This document shows, piece after piece, positions 21,480 to 32,743 of a stretch of 64,000 nucleotides of DNA (within the stretch, counting starts at the first letter, position 1; the number at the start of each line of letters is the position of its first letter). This DNA comes from Cymbidium sinense (taxonomy: Eukaryota > Streptophyta > Magnoliopsida > Asparagales > Orchidaceae), in assembly GCA_021442155.1 (NCBI GenBank), contig CM038214.1:312573001-312637000 (forward strand). Direction: 5' to 3'. Below the pieces are notes generated by a model. The model ran no database searches, was not told the origin of the DNA, and saw nothing but the letters and a program-made list of their open reading frames with translations. A program made the translations under genes and the position numbers.

Positions 21480-24004
21480 AAAATATCTGAAAGAAAATTG
21501 GTTGGGTTCGAAGAAATGCGATTATTTTTAAGAAGTTATTTTTTGAGAACTTTCCCATTTTTTGTAATCATTGTAAGATTCATGGGCATGAAATTTCTGA
21601 ATGCTTTATTGCTCATCTCTCTCTTAGGAAGAAAATCATAAGTAAGAATTCAATTGTTGAAAATACTGATGATTCTCTCAAGTTGGATAAAGGAAAATCT
21701 ACTTTTGAAAATTTTGATGTTTCACAAAACTAGATTTCTGAATCGTCTGAAAAAGTTTTACCTATTAATGATTTGTATAATGAGAAAGTTGATTTTGATG
21801 TTTCTGAAAAAGTTGTAACTAATAATCATGCTCTAAGTGTTTCTTTTGATGATTCTCTTAAAGGGAAGACTTTAGAGGCTATGGTTAATGATTCTAATGG
21901 TTTGGATATTATGCATAAGTCCTTTCATGATGATGGTTCGAATATTGTTGAAGGTAACACCATTTCTTCCAATTAGTTAGATGTTGTTTCTCTTTCTCTT
22001 ATGTCTACTTTAGATCATGGGAAAGAGACTATTTCTTTGCTTTCTTTTATTGAGAATGGTGGTGAAAAGAATGTTCTTATTTTTAATATTTTAACTTCTG
22101 GTCCTGGTAATCTTATTAATATTGGTGATCCTTCTTTTAAAAAATAAGATTTAGATACCTATGATAATTCTCTCATTGTGAATAGTTATGTTTCCGTTCA
22201 AAATGATGGTTTTTCTATGGTTGGTAATTATGTTTAGAATTTTGGTAATATGCTATGTGTTTCTAAAGGATTTGAATCTTATTTTAATCCCTTACATGAA
22301 GATTATCGAAAATTTGGATTATTCTCTTGCTTCTTTATGAATGAAGACAGGGAGGAGACTACTTAGATTATGTTGGAAGGTGAAAATATTGATAATTATC
22401 TTCTTAATAAAGCTGTATCTACTCTTTTCACTTCTGATTCTAAAATGCATACTATTTCTGATTTTCCTTTGTCTAATGTTGTGGATGATTCTGAATGATC
22501 TTCTTTGAAATTGATAGCTTCTGCTGATCCCCATGCCTTTTATAACAATACTGATTCATTTTCGGATGGAGATTTTTTGGAGTAAGGGCATGGCTAAAAA
22601 ACTCTTTACAAGAAGAAAAGAAAAAAGTGTTGGTTATGCCCTCCTCACTTGTCGAGGGTTACTCGTTCCAAAGCTTCTTGAAAATAATCTCTCCTATCCT
22701 TGGGAGGTTTTTGCTTTTAGTTGGTTTTTTCTCTGTTAGTTGAGCTTTTGCTGTGTGTTTTCTTGCTACAGTATTGGCTTCTTGGTTAATTTTTCTCCTT
22801 CTGGCTTGGTGATTTTGGCTTCTTCTTTGCTTGGTTTTTTTTTGGTGCTCTTTGGCTTGTTGGTTTTGTGCTGGTGGCTTTATTCTTGTTGGCTTGCCTT
22901 TCTTTGGTTGGTGCTTTTGCTCTCTTTGTTGGTGGTAGGTTGGGTTTTTGTCCTTGGCATCTAGTTTGTCCATTAGTTGGCTATTTGTGTAGTTGTTTAT
23001 TTTAGCTTTTGCTGGCCTTCTTCTTCTTTTTTTCTATTTGTTGGTTTGGTTCTCTTGCATCCTAGGCTATTTTTCTTAGGTGCTCTATTGTGTGGCTGCT
23101 CTATTGGTTGTTTCCTTTCCTTTGGTTGGTGCCTTGGGGGCTTTGGATTGGTGTTGTTGTGGCTCTATTGGCTTGGTGGCTTCTGAACGGTGTTGCTGTG
23201 GCTCTGGTTTTTCTTTGAGGGATCTTTTTTTTTTTGGGGAGGGTGGGAGGCTATGAGTTTCTTTTCTCCCTCATTTTTAAGAGGTGCTCATATTTGGTTT
23301 TGTTGTGATTTCCTTATGTTAATTTTATATGTTGCTCTCCTCTCTATTTCAATTTCCTTAGCTTCACTTTTTCTTTGGCTGGGTGGCTACTATGATAGGT
23401 TTGTATTTTTCTATGGTTGGGATGGCTATGATGATATAATCGATTTTTTCCTTGATATTTTTATGGTTGGAGACTTTTCCTATTTGTAACCCTTTATTGA
23501 AGCTGGATACAATTAGGATTTGATACTCCTCACTATTGTGATTATCCTTTTTTGTCATATCTGAACCTGAGTTTTTCCATCTTTATGTTTTCTGATCTCC
23601 TTCTAGCTGAGATTTCATGCAGATTGCAGGTTCTCTTTTTCAGTTGGTCTCTTCTTCTTCTTGGATGGAGCTAGAGTCTTACTGATGGTCTCTTTTTTGT
23701 TAGATGGCTCGAAGTTGTCTTCAATTTTAGGTTGCAGGTTTCCTTTTCTTATTGATCTTCATCTCTTTGGAGGTTTTTTTAGAGCTCCGTGGATTCTTCC
23801 CTTTTACTATCTTTTGGTTGGCTTTTTTAGTTGTTTTTGTTTTTTACTTTATTGCTCTTTGATGAACTAGTTTAGGGAAAAAACTCTTTAGGATTCTACT
23901 ATAGCTCATTTGAGGGCTAATTTTTTTCTTTTTGAGTTTAGTCTCTAATATGGTCTTCTTATACATATTTTTTTGAGCAATAAATTCCTTTTAGTTAAAA
24001 AAAA
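21480..24004 (+). mobile_element. LINE derivative with ORF1 but no ORF2 (L3, copy A)
   Basis: A 2.5 kb LINE relative. It starts inside ORF1 (zinc-knuckle region), runs through the ORF1 C terminus, then goes straight into a U/G-rich 3' UTR (about 22690-23990) ending in gagcaataaattcc and an A run at 23997-24004. Endonuclease, reverse transcriptase and RNase H sequences, recognisable in the other LINEs here, are absent. The 3' end shares words with the LINE at 42581 (ctctttaggattctactata against ctccttaggctaattgtagc). Counterpart in block B is 53268-55689. Confidence 0.8.
21484..22678 (+). pseudogene. LINE ORF1 C-terminal remnant in L3, copy A
   Basis: Pieces in different frames read WLGSKKCDYF, then in corrected frame a knuckle CNHCKIHGHEISEC that keeps all CX2CX4HX4C positions, then KNSIVENTDDSLKLDKGKST. 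A long acidic, Ser/Asn/Asp-rich stretch follows (VNDSNGLDI, SFHDDGSNIVEG) with several stops. It closes with KTLYKKKRKK and LSRVTRSKAS, the basic RVTRSK-type end typical of plant LINE ORF1. This identifies L3 as a LINE although nothing of ORF2 is present. The N-terminal part is missing through 5' truncation. Confidence 0.72.
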
Positions 24005-24620
24005 TCCTAAACCCTAAACTAAACTAAAAAAATAAAATAAACCTAAAAATAAAATACCTAAATAAATTAAAAATAAGTGTAAAATAAAAATAAAATAAAC
24101 CTAAAATAAAATAAAATAAAAACTAAATAAAAACCTAAATCTAAAAAAATAAACCAAAAAATAAATAAAAAAATAAAACTTAAACCCTAAACAAAAAAAC
24201 TAAACCTAAAATTAAAATAAAATAATAAAATAAAATAAACTTAAACCTAAACTAAAATAAACTAAAATAAAATAAATAAAACCTAAACCTAAACCTAAAA
24301 TAAACTAAACCTAAACCTAAACTAAATAAAATAAAATAAACTAAAATAATCCTAAACCTAAACAAAAAAATAAAACCTAAAAATAAACCTAAAATAAAAA
24401 CCTAAAACCTAAACCTAAAAAAATAAAAGAAAAACCTAAACCTAAACCTACAAATAAAAAATAAAACCTAAACCAAAAAAATAAACTAAAATAAAAACCC
24501 TAAACTAAAAATAAATAAACCTAAAATAAATAAACTAAATTAAATAAAAATAAAGATAAACCAAAATAAAAATAAAAATAATATAAACCAAAAAAAATAA
24601 AAAATAAACTAAATAAACCT
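24005..24620 (+). repeat. A-rich satellite block
   Basis: CCTAAA/AAATAAA-rich subunit ending at the next boundary motif; counterpart 55690-56297. No gene. Confidence 0.85.
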
Positions 24621-24650
24621 AAACCTAATACTTTACTTAATTTTTTTTTT
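24621..24650 (+). repeat. Satellite boundary motif, copy 5
   Basis: aacctaatactttacttaat followed by a T run; counterpart at 56298. Confidence 0.75.
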
Positions 24651-24798
24651 TAAAAAAAACCTAAACCCTAAAACCTAAACCCTAAAAAACCCTAAACCCT
24701 AAACCCTAAACATTAAACCCTAAACCTTAAACCCCAAACTCTAACCCTAAACCCTAAACCTAAAGCATAAACCCTAAAACCCTAAACCCTAAACCCCG
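24651..24798 (+). repeat. Interstitial CCCTAAA block
   Basis: CCCTAAA repeats abutting the P0 fragment. No gene seen. Confidence 0.85.
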
Positions 24799-25104
24799 AT
24801 TAAGCTGATTTTTATGAAAGGTGATCTTAAAGAAGTCAATGAAGAGGTTGCGAAATACAAAGTCAGTGTTCCTGCCCATCTTGTTCTTGTTGCACCAATT
24901 AATATTGTGGTTCCTCCAGGCGACACTTATCTGGATCCTTCACAAACTTCTTTCTACTAGGTTCTCAACATCCCAACTAGGATCAACAAGGGTCTTGTTG
25001 AAATTATCACCCGAATTGAGCTAATTAAAAAAGACGATAAGGTGGGATCCTCAGAGGCTGCTCTCCTCGCTAAACTAGGGATTAGGCCATTCTCTTATGG
25101 CCTA
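24799..25104 (+). pseudogene. 60S acidic ribosomal protein P0 fragment, copy A
   Basis: A 102-codon frame begins [20 protein letters not shown] and continues [29 protein letters not shown], one stop at 24958-24960 where the family has Gln (FFQVLNIP), then [40 protein letters not shown] and IRPFSYGL. This matches the central part of plant P0 (L10 family), the scaffold of the ribosomal stalk that binds 23S-type rRNA and P1/P2. N and C termini are missing. No poly(A) follows and both ends abut CCCTAAA repeats, so it does not look like an ordinary processed pseudogene. It may be filler DNA captured during break repair. The frame is intact apart from one stop, so decay is modest. An out-of-frame reading at 24821-25024 is a shadow. 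Confidence 0.9.
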
Positions 25105-25719
25105 AACCCTAAACCCTAAACCCTAAAACCCTAAACCCTAAACCCTAAATTCTAAACCCTAAACCCTAAAACCTAAAAACCTAAACCTAAACTAAATGAA
25201 ACCTAAAAATAAAATAAATAAAAAAATCTAAACTTAAATAAAATAAAAATATAAAATAAAATAAATACCTAAACTAAAACCAAAACTAAACTAAAAAATA
25301 AAATAAACCTAAGAATAAAAAATCTTAATAAATTAAAAATGAAATGTAAACTTAAACCTAAACTAAATCAAATATAATAAACTAAAAATAAACCTAAACC
25401 TAAACAAAAAAATAAAACCTAAAAATAAACCTGAAATAAAAACATAAAACCTAAACCTAAAAAAATAAAATAAAACCTAAACCTAAACCTGAAAAAAATA
25501 ATATAACCTAAACCTAAAAATAAAAATAAAAATAAAACTCAAATAAAAAATAATCCTAAACCAAAACCTACAAAATAAACAAAAATAGAAACCTAAACTA
25601 AAATAAATAAACCTAAAATAAATAAACTAAACTAAATAAAAATAAAAAGTAAACCTAAATAAAAAAAAAATAAAAAAACTAAAATAAATAAAAAATAAAA
25701 TAAACAAACTAATAATTAA
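25105..25719 (+). repeat. Short CCCTAAA block and A-rich satellite block
   Basis: CCCTAAA to about 25180, then the A-rich subunit. Relative to 56860-57581 it lacks about 190 bases, a deletion inside the subunit near 25340. No gene. Confidence 0.8.
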
Positions 25720-25740
25720 ACCTACTGCTTTAATCTTTGT
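25720..25740 (+). repeat. Satellite boundary motif, copy 6 (damaged)
   Basis: cctactgctttaatctttg; the counterpart at 57582 keeps the fuller form cctaccggtttacttaatc. Confidence 0.65.
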
Positions 25741-26074
25741 AAAAAATAACCTTAAACCCTAAATCCTAGACCCCAAACCCTAAACCCTAAAACTCACCCT
25801 AAACCCTAAAGCTTGAACCTACTACCCTAAACCTACAACCCTAAACACTAAATCCTAAACCCTAAACCCTAATCCTAAACCCCTACCCCTAAAAGCATAA
25901 ACCTTAAAACTCTAAAACCCTAAACCCTAAAACCCTAAACCATAAACCCTAAATCGTACACCCTAAACCCCAAACCCTAAACCCTAAATCCTAAACCTTA
26001 TACCCTAAACCCTAAACCTAAACCTAAATTAACTAAATAAATTAAAAAATAAACCTAAACCAAGACCTAAACCC
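25741..26074 (+). repeat. Interstitial CCCTAAA block
   Basis: Degenerate CCCTAAA; no gene seen. Confidence 0.85.
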
Positions 26075-26152
26075 TAAGAATGGGAGAACCTTGACCATAA
26101 ACTAAAACCCAAAAAAAAAGAAATGTTGGTTTGGTTTGTTCTATTAAAAAAC
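26075..26152 (+). pseudogene. GR-RBP remnant G6, both ends only
   Basis: Starts aagaatgggagaaccttgac, the usual 5' end of the GR-RBP inserts, then after about 20 unrelated bases continues with the last 40 bases of the 3' UTR (aaagaaatgttgg, tttgttctattaaaaaa). About 400 central bases are gone. The same structure at 57951 shows that the deletion predates the A/B duplication. Confidence 0.8.
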
Positions 26153-26645
26153 ACAAAACTAAAACTAAACTAAAGGCTTGGACCTGGACCTCAAAACCCT
26201 AAACCCTAAATTGTGAAAACCCTAAACCCTAAAACCCTAAAAACTAAATCCTAAACACTAAACCCTAAAACTAACTCTAAACCTATAACCTACATCCCTA
26301 AACCCTAAAGCCTAAACCATAAACCCTAAATCCTAAAAATCTTTAAACCCTAATCCCTGAACCCTAAACTAACTCTAAACACTAAACCCTAAACCCTAAC
26401 CCAATCCATAAACCCTAAACCCTTAAACCTTAAATCCCTAAACCCTAAACCCTAAACTGACCCTAAAACCTAACCTAACCCTAAACCCTAAACCAAAAAC
26501 CCTAAAATCCTAAACCCTAAAACCCAAATCCCTAAATGCTATCCCTAAACCCTAAATCCTAAATGCATAAACCCTAAACCATAAACCCTAAACCCTAAAT
26601 TTAAACCTAATATAACTAAATAAATTAAAAAAAAAACTAAACCCT
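26153..26645 (+). repeat. Interstitial CCCTAAA block
   Basis: Degenerate CCCTAAA with short A-rich stretches; counterpart 58030-58512. No gene. Confidence 0.85.
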
Positions 26646-27123
26646 AAGAATAGACATAACCTTTATGATAGGAACATCACCACAACTTGGCTCAGTCTAG
26701 ATCTGGAGGTGGAGGTGAAGGCAGAGGCGATGGTTATCATAGTGTTGGTGGGGGATCTGGATATGCTGGTGGATATAGAGGTGGTGGTCAGGGCAGTGTT
26801 GGTTATGGAGGCGGGTAGAGCAACGGAGGTAACAGCCATGGTGGCGACGGAGGGATATGATGGTAGATCCCTCTACTCCAGAGGTCGGGGTGGTTCTGAT
26901 GGGAACTGGAGAAACTGAAGAACGGATGATCATATCTAGTGCTTATGGAACTGTTTCTATATAGTAGAGATAATTCAAGTTATTTATGGTTTTTGATTTG
27001 CTTTATGCATGCATAATTTTGATCGATGTCATTGCTTGTGTCTTAGAAAACTTAGTGTTTTACTTGGTTTATGAATTCAAAAAGAAGAAATGTTAAATCT
27101 GAATTTGTCCTCTGCTAAAAAAA
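26646..27123 (+). pseudogene. GR-RBP 3' fragment, copy G7
   Basis: NLYDRNIT at the RRM end, a one-base loss, then RSGGGGEGRGDGYHSVGGG, SGYAGGYRGGGQGSVGYGGG, a stop, SNGGNSHGGDGG, a second indel where RDRG should be, and YDGRSLYSRGRGGSDGNWRN with TGA at 26916-26918. The canonical GNWRN end is kept. The 3' UTR runs to an A run at about 27117-27123. Counterpart is G12 (58513). Confidence 0.85.
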
Positions 27124-29426
27124 CCAATAACCCTAAACCCTAAACCCTAAACCTTAAACCCTTAAAACCCTAAATCGTAAAATCCTAAACCCTAAACCCT
27201 AAACCCTAAACCCCAAACCCTAAACCCTCAACTAACCCTAAACTATAAATCGTAAAAAGATAAAAACCTTAACTTGAACTAAATAAAACTTAAAAATAAA
27301 ATAAATAATAAAACCTAAACCAAAATAAAATAAAAAAATAAAATAAAAAAATAAAATAAAATAAACACCTAAACTAAAACCTAAACCTAAACCAAAACCT
27401 AAAAAGAAAATAAAATAAAAAATAAAAACTAAACTAAAATAAAGTAAATAAAAATTGAAACTAAACTAAAAAATCAAAATAAAATAAAAACTAAACCTAA
27501 AATGAAAATAAAATAAACCTAAAATAAAATAAAATAAAAACTAAAATAAATGCTAAACCTAAAAATAAAACTAAAAATAAATAAAAATTAAAACCTAAAC
27601 CCTAACTAAAAAAACCTAAACCTAAAATAAAAATATAATAAACCTAATCCTAAACTAAAATAATTTGAACTAAACAAAAAAAACCTACACGTAAACCTAA
27701 ACCTAAAACAAACTAAACCTAAACCAGAACCTAAACCCTAACCTAAAAAAATAAAACTAAACCTAAAATAAATAATATAAAATAAACATAAACCTAAACT
27801 AAAATAAACTAAATAAATAAATAAAACCTAAACCTTAAATCTTAAACCCTAAATCGTAAACCCTAAAAACCTAAAATTCTAAACCTAAATAAAATAAAAC
27901 CTAATAATAAAATAAATAAAAAAACCTACACCTAAATAAAATAAAAAAATAAAATAAAATAAAAACCTGAACTAAAACCTAAACTTAAACCTAAACCTAA
28001 AACTAAAAATAAAAAATAAAAATAATCTAAAATAAAATAAATAAAAACCTAAACTAAACTAAAAAAAATAAAATACACTTAAAAAAACATATATAAAATA
28101 AAAAATAAACATAAATTAATAATAAAATAAACCAAAAATAAAATAAAATAAAAACTAAAGAAAAACCTAAACCTAAAAATTAAACCTAAAAAAAAAAAAA
28201 AAAAACCTGAACCCAAAACTAAAAAAAAATGTAAACCTAAAATGAACAAAACAAAATAAACATAAACCTAAACTAAAATAAAAAAAACTAAAATAAATAT
28301 AACATAAACCCTAAACTTATAACCCTAAACCCTAAACCCTAAACCCTAATACCCTAAACCCTAAACCCTAAACCCTAAACCCTAAACTCTAAACCCTAAA
28401 ACCCTACACCCTAAACCCTAAACACCATATCCTAAAACTAACCCTAAACCCTAAACACTAAACCTACAACTTACAACCTACAACCTTTAACCCTAAACCT
28501 TAAAATCCTAAACCCTAAACCCTAAACCGTAAACCTTAAACCCTAAAACCCTAAACCCTAAACCCTAAAACATAAACCATAAACCCTAAACCCTAAACCC
28601 CAAATCCTATAACCCTAAACCCTAAACCCGAAACCCGATACCTAAACCCTAAACCCTAAAAACCTAAAAACCTAAACTTAAACTAAATAAAACTTAAAAA
28701 TTAAAAAATAAAAAATTAAGCCTAAATAAAATAAAATAAACACCTAAACTAAAACCTAAACCTAAACCTAAAAATAAAAAAAATACTAAACTAAAATATA
28801 ATAAATGAAAACCTAAACTAAAATAAAAAATAAAATAAACCTAAAAATAAATAACCTAAATAAAATAATACCTAAATGTAAAATAAAAAAATAAACCTAA
28901 AATAAAATAAAATAAAAACTAACTAAAAACCTAAATCTAAACAATATACCTAAAAATAAAGCTAAAAGTAAATAAAAAATAAAACCTAATCCCTAACCTA
29001 AAAAAAACTTAAAACTAAAATAAAAATGAAATAAACCTAAACTTACACTAAAATAAACTAAACTAAAATAAATAAAACTTATACCTAAACTTAAAATAAA
29101 CTAAACCTAAACATAAACCTAAACTAAATAAAATAAAATATACTAAAAAAAATCTAAACCTAAACTAAAATATAAAACCTAAAAATAAACCGAAAATAAA
29201 AACCTAAACCTAAAAAAAACCTATACCTAAACATAAAAATAAAAAAAACCTCAACCTAAAAAATAAAATAAAAGTAAAACTAACTAAAAAATAAACAAAA
29301 ACATAAACCTAAACCTAAAAAATAAAATAAAATAAAAAACCTAAACTAAAATAAATAAACTTAAAATAAATAAGCCTAAACTAAAATAGGAAATAAACTT
29401 AACTAAAAATATAAAATTAACTAAAT
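27124..29426 (+). repeat. Satellite: CCCTAAA and A-rich blocks
   Basis: CCCTAAA at about 27125-27250 and 28300-28680; A-rich subunits at about 27260-28300 and 28680-29426. Block B lacks part of the 28330-28500 CCCTAAA tract. No gene. Confidence 0.85.
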
Positions 29427-29455
29427 AAACCTAAACCTACTTGTTTACTTTATTT
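29427..29455 (+). repeat. Satellite boundary motif, copy 7
   Basis: aacctacttgtttactttat followed by tt; counterpart at 61011 is identical in the core. Confidence 0.75.
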
Positions 29456-30765
29456 AAAAAAAAACCCTGAACCCTAAACCCTAAACCCTAAACACTGAAT
29501 CCTAAACCTTAAACCCTAAACCCTAAACCCTAAATCTTACCCTAAGCCCTAAACCCTAAACCTACAACCCCAAACCCTAAACCCTAAACCCTAAAAACCT
29601 GAACCCCTAAACCCTAAACCCTACACTAACCCTAAACCTTAAACCCTAGACCATAAATCATAAACCCTAAACCCTAAACCCTAAACCCTAAACTAAAACT
29701 TAAACTTAAAACTAAATAAATAAAAACCTAAAGCTAAACAAACTAAAATCAAAACCTAAACCTAAACCTAAATAAATAAACTAAAAATAAACCTAAATAT
29801 ACCTAAATAAACTAAATAAAAAACACCAAAACCTAAACCTAAACTAAATAAACCTAAACCTAAATGTAAACCTAAACTTAAAATCTAAAACAACCTAAAC
29901 CTAAACCTAAACCTAAACTAAACTAATTAAATAAAAATAAAAACTTAAACCTAAACCTAAATTAAACCTAAATAAATAAACTAATTAAAATGAATGGAAC
30001 TAAAATAAATAAATAAAATAAATTAAAACATAAACCTAAACCTAAACTAAACTAAATAAACCTAAATAAACCTAAACCTAAAACCTAAATCTAAACCTTA
30101 ACCTAAACCTAACCCTAAAAACCCAAACCTAAACCTAAAATAAAACTAAACCTAAACCCAAACAAAACTAAAATACTAAAAACTAAAAGAACTAAACCAG
30201 AAAAACCTAAACCTAAATAATAACTAAACCTAAACTAAAATAAATAAACCTAAACCTTAAAAAAATTATAAAACCTAAATCTAAACTAAATAAATAAAAT
30301 AAAAAATAAATAAATAAAAAATAAACCTAAACTTAAACCTAAGACCAAATAAACCTAAACCTAAATCTAAAAACCTAAACTTAAAACCTAAACCTAAACT
30401 TTAACTACAATAAATAAATAAATTAAACCTAAACTAAAATAAACTAAACTAAATACCTAAATCTAAAAAATTAAAGTAAAACCTAAACCTAATCCTAAAC
30501 CTAAACCTAAACCTAAACTAAAACCTAAATAAATAAAACTAAGCCTAAACCTAAACTAAAATAAATAAAATAACCTTAAAAAATAAAAATAAAAATAAAA
30601 ACTAAATAAACTAGAAAAATAAAACCTAAACCTAACCCTAAACTTAAACCTTAAAACCTAAACCCAAACCTAAACTTAAATAAACTAAACTAAATAAAAT
30701 AAATGAAAAGTAAACCTAAACCAAAATAAATAAAACTTAAAACTAAACCTAAACCTAAACTTAAA
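29456..30765 (+). repeat. CCCTAAA block then long CCTAAA hexamer array
   Basis: CCCTAAA to about 29700, then CCTAAA hexamers mixed with aaataaa words, with almost no G. Matches 61041-62355. No gene. Confidence 0.85.
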
Positions 30766-30793
30766 CCTGTGCTTCGTTCGGTTACGTATTGCT
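30766..30793 (+). other. Residual Oxford Nanopore adapter (artefact)
   Basis: The 28 bases contain cttcgttcggttacgtattg and match, from memory, the top strand of the Oxford Nanopore ligation adapter (core ACTTCGTTCAGTTACGTATT) at 26 of 28 positions. Both mismatches are A to G. It interrupts an otherwise colinear CCTAAA array: block B (about 62340-62360) runs through the same place without it. It is not plant DNA. Confidence 0.93.
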
Positions 30794-31060
30794 CCTAAAC
30801 TATAATAAAGGCCTAAACCCACAAACTAAAAACTAAAATAAAGAATGAAACCTAAAACAAAATCTAAAACCCAAATCTAAATAAAATAAAATAAATGAAA
30901 CTACACTGAGAAACTTAAGCCTAAATGAGGCCTAAACCTAAAATAGAAACCTATCTATGCAAATAAGCTAACCTAAAATGTATACTTAAATAAAAATGAG
31001 CACAAAATGAAATAAACTGGAAGCTCTAAAATGAAATAAATGACCTAAAACCCAAAACTA
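30794..31060 (+). other. Raw-read-like noisy stretch after the adapter
   Basis: Follows block B (about 62355-62640) in order but with many more differences, including numerous A-to-G and inserted G (aaggcc, aatgagg, aactggaagctc) in an array that is otherwise nearly G-free. From about 31060 agreement with block B becomes close again. This is what an unpolished read start would look like. Confidence 0.7.
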
Positions 31061-31308
31061 AATAAGATAAAAATAAACCAAAAACCTAAAACCCTAAACT
31101 TAAACTAAAACATAAACCTAAAAATGTAAACCTAAACCTAAACAAAATAAATAAACCTAAATAAATAAAACCTACATAAAAAAATCTAAAATAAATAAAC
31201 TTAAACCTAAAACCTAAACATAAAAATAAGCTAAATAAATAAATAAAATCTAAACCAAAAAATAAAACCTAAACGCAAATAAGAAATAAACTAAAACCTA
31301 AACCTAAA
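31061..31308 (+). repeat. CCTAAA hexamer array up to the duplication junction
   Basis: Near-identical to 62630-62880. It ends acctaaacgtaaac, where the LINE sequence of block B begins. Confidence 0.8.
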
Positions 31309-32743
31309 CGTAAACACCGTCTTATCTATGCTTATAAGTTGGTGACTCTCTGGTTTGGAAAAGGCTTTGCTCCATTAAATGGGTTGTTGAATCCTTAATA
31401 TCTTGGGGTATTCAATCAGGTTCTTCTTTTTTTTGGCAAGATAATTGGATTGGCAACGGCTCTATTGACTCCCTTTTACCTACACACTCTACTGCTACTA
31501 TCAAAGTTAACTTATTGTTTGCTTAATAATAATTGGAATGAAAACAAACTTGAGAACTACATTACTATTTCTCTTTTTGACAAGTTTTGCAACATCGCTA
31601 TCTTTTCTAATAAACCTGATCAAATTCCTTTCAAGCTCCCTTCCAATGGTGATTTCATTCTTAAAGAGGTTTGGAATTTTATTAAAACTAAACAAAATTC
31701 CTCTAATGTTTTCATTAAACTTTGGAACAATATCATTCCCATTTCTTATTCTATTTTAGCTTGGATGATTTTGAATAACTTCATTCCTATAGATCCCTTA
31801 CTCTGGCTTAAATGGTTTTATTTACCTTCCAAGTGCTATTGTTCTTTTCATATTGAAAATGTTAATCATGTTTTTGTCAATGGTGATATTGCTTCCAAAC
31901 TTTGGATAAGGTATGATGATTTATTTAACTCTAACTATTTTCATGTCTCTCTTTTGTTATATCAACTTCTTGAAGTTTGTTTCCATAAAACTATGAAAGG
32001 TCATATGAAAGTTTTAATTGCTATTTCCCTTATTTGGTTCATTTGGATGGATAGAAATGTTGCTAAATATCAAGGAATCCCTATGAACCATAAAAGGATC
32101 CTTGCTAGAACTAAAGAAAAAATTCATGCTTTGTTTAATGCAAATTTAATTAGCAATCTTTATTTTAGAGGTTATAAATTTATGGCTAAAAATTTGGGTA
32201 TCACTTTGCATGATGACACTTCCTAGAAGAGTATTAAGATTATACATTGGATTAAGCCTAAAGAAAATTTTATTAATATCAATACTAATGGTTCTATTTT
32301 CCCAAAAAAATATTATTGTGGTGGAATTCTTAAGGATTCTAAAAGTACTATCATTTGTACTTTTGCCTAACCCCTCAAAGCTTGTTCTATTATTTATGTT
32401 GAGCTCAATGGCTGTTAATAAAGCTATTGATATTTGTTTACGCAAAGGCCTCTTTAATTATTGGATTGAAGTTGATGCTCTTCTTTTACTTGATATCCTC
32501 AATACTAATAAAATGGGGAATGCTAACTTATTTTATCTTCTTAATCACACTAAAATGCTTCTTTCTTAAGTTTGCTACAAAATTTCTCACATTCTTCATG
32601 AAGGTAATGCTTATGCTGATTTCTTAGCTAATTTTGGAGATAAATTAAATGAGCTCACTTTATTTAATAACCATAGCTTACTTGAGCATCTGCATGGTCT
32701 GGTCAATCTGGATAACACTGGACTGCCTTACCTCAGATTTTAA
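31309..32743 (+). pseudogene. LINE ORF2 C-terminal remnant, block B
   Basis: Matches 9799-11200. It covers the zf-RVT region in a 258-codon open stretch (31450-32226) that differs from the A copy by only a few substitutions, then the RNase H region (NTNGSIF, CGGILKDSKSTIICTF, VELNG) in shifted frames. The C terminus HEGNAYADFLANFGDKLNEL continues to DNTGLPYLRF with TAA at 32741-32743, the LPYLR-type end also seen in the LINE at 42581 (LPYLRI). The A copy lost this end by small deletions. The AUG at 31450 is internal. Confidence 0.85.

Larger units (their letters stand above)
9799..31308 (+). repeat. Large tandem duplication, block A
   Basis: The left member of a large direct repeat. It starts inside LINE L1a (gtaaacaccgtcttatc) and ends in a CCTAAA array. 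Block B repeats the same order: LINE end, satellite, GR-RBP copies, CTAATAA domain, ORF1-only LINE, P0 fragment, satellite. Matching landmarks are 13433/35270, 17595/40185, 18923/50994, 21480/53268, 24799/56498, 26646/58513 and 29427/61011. Overall similarity is high but patchy. Confidence 0.8.

Noticed and set aside
13434..31308. CRISPR array or bacterial repeat
   Set aside because: The repeats are contiguous 6-7 bp telomere-like words without unique spacers, in a clearly plant context.
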